From positions 1,364,001 to 1,428,000 of the forward strand of contig JAHWDD010000007.1 of the NCBI GenBank assembly GCA_023897205.1: a stretch of 64,000 nt of DNA, given 5' to 3'. The position numbers were made by a program, and so were the translations under genes. The notes beneath the pieces are model-generated. The model ran no database searches, was not told the DNA's origin, and saw only the letters and a program-made list of their open reading frames with translations. This DNA is from Exophiala sp. HKRS030. Taxonomy: Eukaryota; Ascomycota; Eurotiomycetes; Chaetothyriales; Herpotrichiellaceae. This document shows, in pieces, positions 55,483 to 64,000 of this stretch; position 1 is the first letter of the stretch, and each line of letters starts with the position of its first letter.

Positions 55483-55937
55483 TATTGCTGAGCGATTGAT
55501 GATGAGGTCAAGAATTACGAAAAGGGCACTGAAAGGAATATTATGGATGGCATAGCGTGGGTTTAAGAGCACATAAGTGATGGTCTATTCGTTATTTGCA
55601 CATGAAAAGCTGGAAATGGGTGGAAATGAATACAAGTTTTGATTTGAATCACTTGGTTACGCCGGACGTCCTCATAAATCGTTTCTTGCTCCATTATTTA
55701 CTCTGTATTGCTGATTGTTTGGCGGTAGCTGTGATGATGTGGCAGCGGAGGAGGATTATTGGGCATAAACAGGGGCTGACATGATGCATCTTCTTGGCTG
55801 CGTTTCCGTGAATCTCAATCCGCCAACTCCCATCACTTTGTGTAACACACCGTGCTCTCGAACGTGCGGTCTTGTACGTGCAATCGCTATCCTTTCTCAA
55901 TTCTCACTTTTCCTTTAACTCCGCGATCCTCATCAAC
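55483..55937. other. Intergenic region
   Basis: Between the methyltransferase and the epsin gene, same strand. AT-rich, no gene or repeat recognised. Confidence 0.5.
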
Positions 55938-57769
55938 ATGGATTTCGACAGCCTGAAAAGTCAGGTCAGCAACCTGACGCTGTACGACATCAAAGCTGGT
56001 GTACGCAAGGTCCAAAATGGTGCGTCGTCTGTCACAATCAGAGATAGTCTACTAATCATCTGAGGTTAGCTGTTATGAATTTGACCGAGATGGAATCGAA
56101 GGTCCGCATTTGGTCGTCATAACCCTCCTCACCACCACCCTGACAGTGACAGGTTCGAGAAGCTACGAACGGAGACCCATGGGGCGCGTCGGCCACGCTC
56201 ATGCAAGAGATTGCGCAGGGCACACACAACTAGTGAGTTCGTCACTCTGCCTATCTCTAACCTGCTGACCCTTCTAGTCAACAACTGAACGAGATTATGC
56301 CCATGATCTACAAGAGATTTACAGACAAGACCGCAGAAGAATGGAGACAGATATACAAAGTATGGCAGTGCGGAGATATGTTTTCAGACAAAAGCTCATT
56401 CAGATGGTTATAGGCACTCCAATTGCTGGAATATCTCTGCAAGCATGGCTCAGAGCGAGTCATCGATGATGCCAGATCCCACCTCTCCCTCCTCCGAATG
56501 CTGCGGCAATTCCATTACATTGATCAAAATGGCAAGGACCAAGGCGTCAACGTCCGGAATAGATCAGCAGAGCTTGTCAAGATGCTGGGCGATGTAGACA
56601 TAATTCGGGCAGAAAGAAAGAAAGCTCGTGCAAACAGAAACAAATATGGAGGCGTTGAAGGTGGTGCCGGTTTGGGAGGCGGTTTTTCCAGTGGCAGTCG
56701 ATATGGCGGCTTCGGAAGTGAATCTGCCAATTTCGGAAACTACCAGGGAGAGGTTTACGGTGATGGTGGTGGCTTCGGTGGACGTGAGACCGACTTCTCA
56801 GGCACACAGCGCCGTGCTGATCAGTTCGAAGAGTACGATGAAGCCGATGATGAGGAAATAACCAGACCTACGAGAACCACCACCACTTCACGAACAACAC
56901 CATCTGCACCGCCAAAGCGAGAACCTCCCAAGCCTAAAGCCCCAGAGCAGGATCTATTCGACTTCGGCGATGAACCCACCGCTCCATCGACCTCTAACGG
57001 CAAGGCGCCAGCTGCTTCGAGTGCCCTGGGAGACTTCGGTGCTATGCAAGGCAGTACTGCTAACGATGACGATGATTTTGACGACTTCCAATCGGCGACA
57101 AGTCCAGCAGCTACACAGCCAGTGGCCAACCCAATGGCTTCGATTGCGCCTCCCGCAGCTACCACGTCTACGACGACCTCATCCACCAAATTTGCAGCCC
57201 CAACACCTTTGGCTCCTGGACAAGCATCAAATTTCAACACAATCCTTTCAACTGCTTCTCCAGCGCCGTCGAACACATCATCTCTAATGTCCCCTTCGAC
57301 TTCGACATTTTCCCCTCCGCCAGTGCAGAAGCCTGCGCAGCCTATGCAGCCTGCAGGAGGCTACAAGCCTAGCGGACCGAACTATTTCACCTCCGTTCCC
57401 ATGTCCCAGGCCTCTACTTCGGCAGCCTCAACTCCAATGACTGCGGCTACACCCTCATACACATCCTCAACATCCGCTGCCTCTCTTGGTAAGCCAGTCT
57501 CGAAACCGGCAGCCAGCAGCGGTGGTGACGCATTTGGATCACTCTGGTCTTCGGCTAGTAACAAGGCTGGTGTAAAGAGCACCACTGCGACTCAAAAAGG
57601 CCCTGATTTGGCAAGCATGGCAAAAGCAAAGAGTCAGGCAGGAATCTGGGGAGCCGCATCAGCTGCCAGCTCCACCCCCAAAGCCGGATCGGCGTCGTCA
57701 ACGCCGAGTGCTGTACAGGGAAAACCAACCGCACCTTTGGGAAACGGTCTCGATGATCTTCTTGGATAG
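55938..57769 (+). CDS. Epsin-like clathrin adaptor (ENTH domain, Ent3/epsinR type)
   Basis: Clathrin adaptor for trans-Golgi/endosome transport. Exons 55938-56019, 56070-56101, 56153-56232, 56278-56359, 56414-57769; 543 aa. The ENTH domain (about 20-160) is assembled from five exons: VMNLTEMESKVREATNGDPWG, QLNEIMPMIYKRFTDK, EEWRQIYKALQLLEYLCKHG, HLSLLRMLRQFHYID, GVNVRNRSAELVKML. After a Gly-rich linker come DLFDFGDEP and the acidic-Phe peptide DDDDFDDFQ, of the kind that binds the gamma-adaptin ear (AP-1/GGA), supporting Ent3 over the endocytic Ent1/2; no ubiquitin-interacting motifs are seen. The C-terminus is Ala/Ser/Thr/Pro-rich and disordered. The donor after exon 2 (GTCCGC) is weak. Confidence 0.9.
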
Positions 57770-58488
57770 TTATTCAGACTTGCGATGGAGTTATGAAAAC
57801 CAGGGGTGACTGGAAAATAACAGACGATACACATATTCTCTTCACAACTAAACCTTCTGCTGCGTGCCTAATGAACCCATTACTTGGAAGCGTGGAAGTC
57901 CTACAAGTACATACAGACTTCTTCGCAGCTTATTGCCTCATTTGGGAGGCCAAAATCTGTTCAAGCTTTGATCTCGCTTCTAGCATCCAATGTCATTACT
58001 CAGCCAGGACACGAGTTGCCCACGCTCACCAAAGCTGCCCGGGTCGTTTCAATGCTGAGACGAGAGGAGCACTGACGTATTAGAACAGGTGCAGATACTC
58101 CGGTCTCGCATTTCCCTGGACCTGCACTCTATCGAACATGTCCTACCCTGTGCACCCGCGTTGTTATCTGCAATATCGTCCTGTAACTAGTTACACTTCT
58201 CTTTGACGCGGAACGCTTGTGCTGCCTCTTCCGTCATAGTGCAGATGGGGAGATCGCTGGTTGATCGTTCTTTCGCCATCGCTTCGACTTCTCCAATCAT
58301 TGGGTGAATGGCGGGGTTGAGACCATCACCACAAGCGCAGTCGACGGACTTCCCTAGTGATCCTCCCATACATTATCGTTATTAAAAGGTGAGAGAGAGA
58401 GTGACCTCTGCGTGCTTCTCGAGTTCTTTTGCGCCTATCTTTGCGAGCTTTGTTCATCACTTCCTTCTTCTAATCCTTGACCGTGCTG
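57770..58488. other. Intergenic region
   Basis: 3' flank of the epsin gene and promoter of the oxysterol-binding protein gene. A short (GA)n run is at about 58390-58400. No further gene recognised. Confidence 0.5.
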
Positions 58489-61400
58489 ATGATGGCCGAT
58501 AGACCGACCCACAAACGATCCAAAAGCTCTCGTGTCATCAACTTGTTGCGCAGCGACAACTTGCCACGAGATAGCGGCTCAGAGCCAGACTCTCCAGTCA
58601 ACACCACAACTTCCCCCACTGGACCTTTTACACCCAGTGCTCTGGGCCCTCCTACACCGACCGACGGTCCCCGATTAAGTCCCCTCTCTCCGACTACTAC
58701 TCGCACCTCCCAAAAGAATATGGATACTCTAGAGTCTCCAGCAGGTCCACCTGAGGCTTCGCTCAAAGTCACGTCGGGCCTTGCTTCAACTAATGGAGCA
58801 TCCATTGAAGACTCAGTGCGAACATTTCGGGTCTTCGAAGTTCTCAGGAACAAAGACAGTGCGGCGGTCTCCAAAGCAATCGCCGAATCTATACCTTCCG
58901 CCTCAAATCCCCAGCCTATCCCCGGAACCACGATCCTTCATCTGGCTGTACAGTGTGCCGAGCCGAACGTGGTTGACCAGGTGATAAAAGAAGGGAAAGG
59001 CTTAGATTATAACGCTCAGGACAAGGAGGGAAATACTGCTTTACATCTTGCCGCACAACTGGGCAGAGCACCCGTTGTTAGAAGCCTCCTCGAGCTTCCG
59101 GACATCAACGACTCCATCGCCAACAGGCAGGGCAAACTCCCCATTGACTTGGCCCGAACTCCCGAGATTTTTCAACAGTTACAATTGACTAGATCAATCT
59201 TCCTGGACGACAAAATCAGAGCCATACAGACGGCGCTGTCCCAGGGCGCGTATAAACAGATCGAGGCGATCTTGACAGAACCTCGAGTCGAAGGCACATT
59301 GGATGTCAATGCTTTGGAACTGGCCACCGAGCCGATAACAGTGCAGACCGGTGGCACTCTGCTTCACGAAGCGGCCCGCAAAAGAGATCTACAACTAGCT
59401 CAGCTCCTGCTATTACATGGCGCTGATCCATTTAGGAGGGATCGAAAGGGCAAATTACCTCAAGATGTAACCAAGGATGACCGTACGAGGGCAATACTGA
59501 AAAAGTCTCCTGCCGCTGCCGCCGCTCAGCGAGGGATACAGGAGAAAGCAATTTTGGGAAACCACCCAACACAGTCCAGAACAGGAGCAAACGACGCCAG
59601 TAAGGATGCTCGAGAGATGAAAGGATACCTGAAGAAATGGACAAACTACACCAGTGGGTACAAGCTGCGGTGGTTCGTCCTCGAAGAAGGCGTTCTTAGC
59701 TATTATAAACACCAAGACGATGCGGGTTCTGCTTGCCGCGGAGCTATCAACATGCGCATCGCCGGATTACACATGGATGCACAAGATAAGACGAGGTTTG
59801 AAATCCACGGAAAGTCCTCTGTCAAGTATCACCTAAAGGCCAATCATGTTGTGGAAGCGAAACGGTGGTTTTGGGCTTTGAATAATGCGATTCAATACAC
59901 CAAAGACGAGGCCAAGGATGAAGAGAAGCGCCGCACTCTTGATGTCGACAGTATTCGACATACGAGAGGCGAATCATCCTCAGACATGCTCTCGGTTACT
60001 CCTAGTCGAACGAAGCAGCCTATTGCTGCAAACTTGAGTGCCCCTGGAGGTTCCTCAAAAGTGAGCTTCAGGTCTGATGTTGAGGGTGGCTCAACGTACG
60101 ATTCCTATGATGCTAGCATCATTGGAGAAGAATTGCAGCGCTTGCCCACAAATGCCCACACTGCAACAATTGATGCAGAAGAAGACGGCGACGGTGATGA
60201 TGCTAGTAGTCGTGAAGTGCACAACCCCGGCAGCAAGGATGCCTTCAACATCACTGCGCAATCTGCCAAATTGCAGCTTGACCTTCTTGCACGAGTTTCA
60301 GATGCGCTTATCAAGCGGAAAGACTCTCAGCCAGATACTACGTTGGCTGATGACAATGTTTCGCAGGCGCTCTCCGCCTACCAAGAGGCTGTCAGCAGCT
60401 TGAATAGTTTAGTGGCAGACTTGCTAAAGATTTCCAAAGACAGAGACGCATATTGGCAATATCGACTCGACCGGGATGCCGATGTCCGCAGGATGTGGGA
60501 AGAGAGCATGGCCAAGATTGCTTATGAACATGAAGACCTCAAGAAGTCCATCGCAGAGTCGGAGGAGAAGCGCAAGCGCACGAAACGTGCACTGAAGGAA
60601 GCTTTGGAAGGTCAATCGCGTCCTGTGAGTCGTCCGAGCTCATTGGTGCAGCAAGAGTCTGCAGACCGTGTTCAATTTGAAGAAGCTATTGAGGATCAAA
60701 CAGGTCTCAGACCTGAAGCAACAGCTGCAGTCAGAGATCGATCACGGCGCAAGTCCTTTACGAGAGAAGGCAACAGGAGGAAGTCAATCATTGCGCAGTA
60801 CACCAATATTTCAGATTCCGAGTCCGGTGACGACGAGGAGTTCTTCGATGCTATTGACGCTGGAAGGGTTGAAGTTGTTGAGCCGCCTCTTGCAAGTCCT
60901 CCTCCCGTACACGTTGAGCAGGAAGAACTTTTGTCGAAACTTAACGAGCGAGCAATGAAACAAATGCAAATCGAGCCATCATATGCTGGCTACCAAGATG
61001 GCATTCGTGAACGACTCAAGATGGACGCTGATGATCGTCCCAAGATCTCCTTATGGGGTATTTTGAAGTCCATGATTGGAAAAGACATGACCAAGATGAC
61101 CTTGCCTGTCTCCTTCAACGAGCCTACTTCGCTACTGCAACGTGTCGCCGAAGACATGGAATATGCAGACCTTCTGGATATCGCAGCTGATCGGCCTGAC
61201 TCGACCGAACGCCTAGTCTATGTTGCTGCATTTGCTGCTTCAGAGTATGCAAGTACTATTGGCCGTGTTGCCAAACCCTTCAATCCTCTTCTGGGTGAGA
61301 CATATGAATATGTCCGACCAGATAAGGGATACAGATTCTTCATCGAGCAAGTCAGTCATCATCCCCCCATTGGTGCCGCTCACGCTGAGTCTGCTCGCTG

Positions 61401-62193
61401 GGACTACTGGGGTGAATCTGCAGTCAAGTCAAAGTTCTATGGCAAGTCGTTTGATATCAACCCGTTAGGCACCTGGTTCCTGCGTCTACGTCCTTCCGGC
61501 GGCGGGCCAGCCGAATTGTACACCTGGAAGAAAGTCACGAGCTCAGTCGTCGGAATCATTACCGGAAATCCTACTGTGGACAACTACGGACCAATGGAGA
61601 TCAAAAACTGGACCACCGGCGAGGTCTGCTATTTGGATTTTAAAGCACGAGGCTGGAAAGCCAGCTCTGCTTACCAGGTCTTTGGCAAAGTTGTTGGTGT
61701 TGATGGGGTGACGAAATGGAGTATCGGTGGCCGGTGGAACGATAAAATCTATGCCCGCGAAACCGAGGGGTATGAAGACGAGTTTGTTGGGCAAGGCCAG
61801 CAACACAAGTCTGGCAATCAAGCCCTCCTCGTCTGGGAAGCCCACAAGCGTCCACAAGGCATTCCATTCAACCTTACTCCATTTGTTGTCACGCTGAATG
61901 CCGTCCCTGAAAATCTGCGTCCTCATCTCCCACCCACAGATACCCGCCTCCGGCCCGATCAACGCGCAATGGAGGATGGCGAGTATGATCTAGCTGCCAC
62001 GGAAAAGAACAGAGTGGAAGAAAAGCAGCGTGCAGCTCGTCGACAACGTGAATCTGCTGGTGAAGAGTGGAAACCCAAATGGTTCGAGAAGAAGTCGGAT
62101 CCGATCACGGGCGAGAGCTATTGGGAACATAATGGATTGTATTGGCAGCGACGAGTGGAGCAGGACTGGAGTGGCTGTGACGATATCTTTTAG
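58489..62193 (+). CDS. Oxysterol-binding protein with ankyrin, PH and ORD domains (Osh1/Osh2-like)
   Basis: Lipid-transfer protein that moves sterol/PI4P at membrane contact sites; 1234 aa, no introns. The frame extends four codons 5' but ATG starts at 58489. Domains: ankyrin repeats (about 149-330; TTILHLAVQCAEPNVVDQVI, GNTALHLAAQLGRAPVV, GTLLHEAARKRDLQLAQLLL), PH domain (about 377-470; GYLKKWTNYTSGYKLRWFVL), a coiled segment (about 680-720), a FFAT-type ER-targeting motif EFFDAID (about 784-790, preceded by acidic residues) and the ORD from about 871 (LPVSFNEPTSLLQR) with the signature EQVSHHPP at 953-960. The last FFAT residue is Asp not Glu. This ANK-PH-FFAT-ORD order matches yeast Osh1/Osh2. 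Confidence 0.96.
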   Translation: MMADRPTHKRSKSSRVINLLRSDNLPRDSGSEPDSPVNTTTSPTGPFTPSALGPPTPTDGPRLSPLSPTTTRTSQKNMDTLESPAGPPEASLKVTSGLASTNGASIEDSVRTFRVFEVLRNKDSAAVSKAIAESIPSASNPQPIPGTTILHLAVQCAEPNVVDQVIKEGKGLDYNAQDKEGNTALHLAAQLGRAPVVRSLLELPDINDSIANRQGKLPIDLARTPEIFQQLQLTRSIFLDDKIRAIQTALSQGAYKQIEAILTEPRVEGTLDVNALELATEPITVQTGGTLLHEAARKRDLQLAQLLLLHGADPFRRDRKGKLPQDVTKDDRTRAILKKSPAAAAAQRGIQEKAILGNHPTQSRTGANDASKDAREMKGYLKKWTNYTSGYKLRWFVLEEGVLSYYKHQDDAGSACRGAINMRIAGLHMDAQDKTRFEIHGKSSVKYHLKANHVVEAKRWFWALNNAIQYTKDEAKDEEKRRTLDVDSIRHTRGESSSDMLSVTPSRTKQPIAANLSAPGGSSKVSFRSDVEGGSTYDSYDASIIGEELQRLPTNAHTATIDAEEDGDGDDASSREVHNPGSKDAFNITAQSAKLQLDLLARVSDALIKRKDSQPDTTLADDNVSQALSAYQEAVSSLNSLVADLLKISKDRDAYWQYRLDRDADVRRMWEESMAKIAYEHEDLKKSIAESEEKRKRTKRALKEALEGQSRPVSRPSSLVQQESADRVQFEEAIEDQTGLRPEATAAVRDRSRRKSFTREGNRRKSIIAQYTNISDSESGDDEEFFDAIDAGRVEVVEPPLASPPPVHVEQEELLSKLNERAMKQMQIEPSYAGYQDGIRERLKMDADDRPKISLWGILKSMIGKDMTKMTLPVSFNEPTSLLQRVAEDMEYADLLDIAADRPDSTERLVYVAAFAASEYASTIGRVAKPFNPLLGETYEYVRPDKGYRFFIEQVSHHPPIGAAHAESARWDYWGESAVKSKFYGKSFDINPLGTWFLRLRPSGGGPAELYTWKKVTSSVVGIITGNPTVDNYGPMEIKNWTTGEVCYLDFKARGWKASSAYQVFGKVVGVDGVTKWSIGGRWNDKIYARETEGYEDEFVGQGQQHKSGNQALLVWEAHKRPQGIPFNLTPFVVTLNAVPENLRPHLPPTDTRLRPDQRAMEDGEYDLAATEKNRVEEKQRAARRQRESAGEEWKPKWFEKKSDPITGESYWEHNGLYWQRRVEQDWSGCDDIF

Positions 62194-62615
62194 GGAAAGA
62201 CTGATACCACATCCAGTCAAAATGGACAAGGACGACAGTATAGCAAAGAACGAGTCCATCGGAAAACACGAAGGCCGCAGGGAAGGAGCAAGGATGATTA
62301 AAAGACGAAGGTGCCCCTACAATTCTCTCGGCTTCATCATCGAATCTTCGCAATGTTTCCTGCCCCTTTGCTCATCCTTCTACAGTTGAAACATTTTTAC
62401 TTTTATTTCAGTGCCTGTCTGTCGCAAAGGATCAGTTATCGCAAATGCCTTATACTGCGAGCCAACGACACCTGATGTAGTCGTGACAGGCCGAGATGTT
62501 TTGTATGACCGACAAGAGAAGCGCCACTAGTTGCATTGCCCCTCTAGAGAGGGTGTTTGTGACTACTCAAGAACAACCCAGGTCAGCTATCACAGCAATG
62601 CCAATACAGACAACA
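62194..62615. other. Convergent intergenic region
   Basis: Short gap between the 3' ends of the oxysterol-binding protein gene and the glycosyltransferase gene; no features of note. Confidence 0.5.
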
Positions 62616-64000
62616 CTAGTCCTCTTTGTCAACAACATGTCTGACCTCAAGCTTTGGACTGGCCTCATCTACGATCGCCCTGGTCAACCATGCTTCTGAG
62701 CCTAATGTAGCCCAGCAGTACCAGTCAGAAATGAGGTAGAGTCTGTCAACGAGAATAGCAGCCCACAGATATTTCCTCGTGAAAGGGTATTCTTTGGCAA
62801 AGGCAAGCAAGCCACGGGCATAGTTGTATGTCTTCCAACCCAGAAGGAATAATCTAGTATCGTCAGTACGAACCAGCCTGCGAACCATGCAGACTTACGC
62901 CAGTTGCGGAACTGTCCACGCTGTTTTGTATATTGCCCACAGCCTTACCCACAATAAGATAGGGTTCAGCATTCCCTCGACCATCTTCCGAGCCATGAAT
63001 GGATACGTCCGCCGCATACTTGGGTATCCCGGTTCGTACAGCAAGCAGAGCAAACGGTGCCTCAGTCCACTTCTGTACCATCTCTTCACCTGTCCGACAA
63101 AGCGCGAATCACGCATCAGGGTGGTCCCGACTTCCGCCTCTGGTATCAGTTGGATTCCTAATGTCCATGGTCGAGGTTTTGTCTTTGTAACTTCTTTCTG
63201 ACGGCAAGGCGGGCGCAGTAGATGGTAGAACAAGACCCATCGAGTGAGAAACCCATCATCACCGCTGTTCTGGCGTACACCCATCCAATACTCGTTTGTG
63301 AATGCATGCTGAAATTCAGAGTCTCGCACGATCTCGCCACGGAATAACATGGTGACACCAGAAACACAAAAGTTGGTTCCTCCATCTGCCGCGTATGCAC
63401 TCTGCATGCTGTCATGACGCTTGCCCCTGAGACGCATGGCGGCAACCTCCCATGCAGTGATGACTTTAGAATTCTGTCGACCCTCTGGAAGGTATGAACT
63501 ACGAGGCAGATTCGTCAGGAGAAAGAGATCCGATCATGGGGTCAATCCTGATACTGAGAAAAACTTACAATACTGCACCACCCGAAAGGCCAACGTCTTC
63601 TTTTTGGAATGGAGCCAACAAGTGAACCAAAACATTGTTATGAGGCCAATAGGCGTCATCATCGACAAGGGCGATGATACTGCCTCTGCTAGCATTCACC
63701 CCACGCACAATCTGATCCCGTTTGTGTGCCGCCACCACGGTCAAGACCTGAATTTGGATAGCTCCTTGCAAAGATCGTATCCGGTCGTTTTGCAAGAGTT
63801 TTTCAATTCTGGAAACCTCTGCCTCGGTCGTGACGATGATAATCTCCCCGACACTGTTGCATAGGACGCCGCAGATGCAGTCAGCAAATGTGTCCTCGTG
63901 GTCGACGGTGGGTATCACGACGCTCACATCCGACGGGTGATGTCGTCGTTCTGACGGTTCAGGGATAGGGAATGGTTTGTATTTAGCTCTATTCCGCAAC
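62616..64000 (-). CDS. Processive family 2 glycosyltransferase (polysaccharide synthase), 5' part beyond window
   Basis: Membrane glycosyltransferase of the GT2 cellulose/hyaluronan/capsule-polysaccharide synthase type. Visible exons, minus strand: beyond 64000-63569, 63498-62899, 62853-62616. The frame enters from outside, so the start is missing. VSVVIPTVDHED is the nucleotide-sugar-binding start; ALVDDDAYW has the metal-binding acidic cluster; SYLPEGRQNSKVITAWEV crosses the first intron; GDDGFLTRW and VGQVKRWYRSG supply the second acidic motif and QxxRW, the hallmarks of processive enzymes. The C-terminus has hydrophobic helices (MLNPILLWVRLWAIYKTAW; KYLWAAILVDRLYLISDWY). It resembles fungal Cps1-like polysaccharide synthases; product unknown. 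Confidence 0.88.

Overview
The window is nuclear DNA of a filamentous ascomycete (Pezizomycotina). The evidence is many short GT-AG introns of about 45-70 nt, roughly even base composition, fungus-specific families (Clr5-domain protein, DUF3405, DUF3425 bZIP-like factor, alpha-1,3-glucan synthase, Spa2) and RPB1 with a long heptad tail. I cannot fix class or genus from this sequence. I rebuilt 26 gene models, two of them cut by the window ends. Every complete spliced model except the glucan synthase remnant keeps one open frame with a length divisible by three.

Region 1 (1-25.6 kb) is accessory in character: a membrane-anchored multicopper oxidase (partial), a secreted phospholipase C-type phosphoesterase, a 118-aa unknown, a Clr5-domain protein, a class II HDAC-like deacetylase, an internally deleted and frameshifted alpha-1,3-glucan synthase, a DUF3405 type II membrane protein, then a run of redox genes (SDR, old yellow enzyme, secreted multicopper oxidase, second SDR) ending at a DUF3425 bZIP-like regulator and a PEBP-family protein.

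Region 2 (26-44 kb) is conserved core: a mitochondrial Bax-inhibitor/GHITM protein, KEOPS subunit CGI121, RPB1 divergent from the COMPASS subunit SWD1, the polarity scaffold SPA2, and a cyclophilin whose two in-frame starts suggest mitochondrial and cytosolic forms.

Region 3 (45-55.5 kb) is accessory again: secreted glycerophosphodiester phosphodiesterase, NCS1 nucleobase permease, cytochrome P450 and a LaeA-type methyltransferase. Region 4 (55.9-64 kb) holds an Ent3-type epsin, an ankyrin-PH-ORD oxysterol-binding protein and the 3' part of a processive family 2 glycosyltransferase.

The most unusual object is the glucan synthase at 9.4-11.7 kb. The secretion signal and N-terminal leader are joined in frame to the C-terminal multi-pass membrane domain, with no sign of the GH13 or GT5 catalytic domains, and the frame is then broken once inside a GGC repeat. 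A second signal is a 9-bp motif, TACGGAGTA, found seven times, always outside coding exons. No tRNA, rRNA, CRISPR array or intact transposon was seen.
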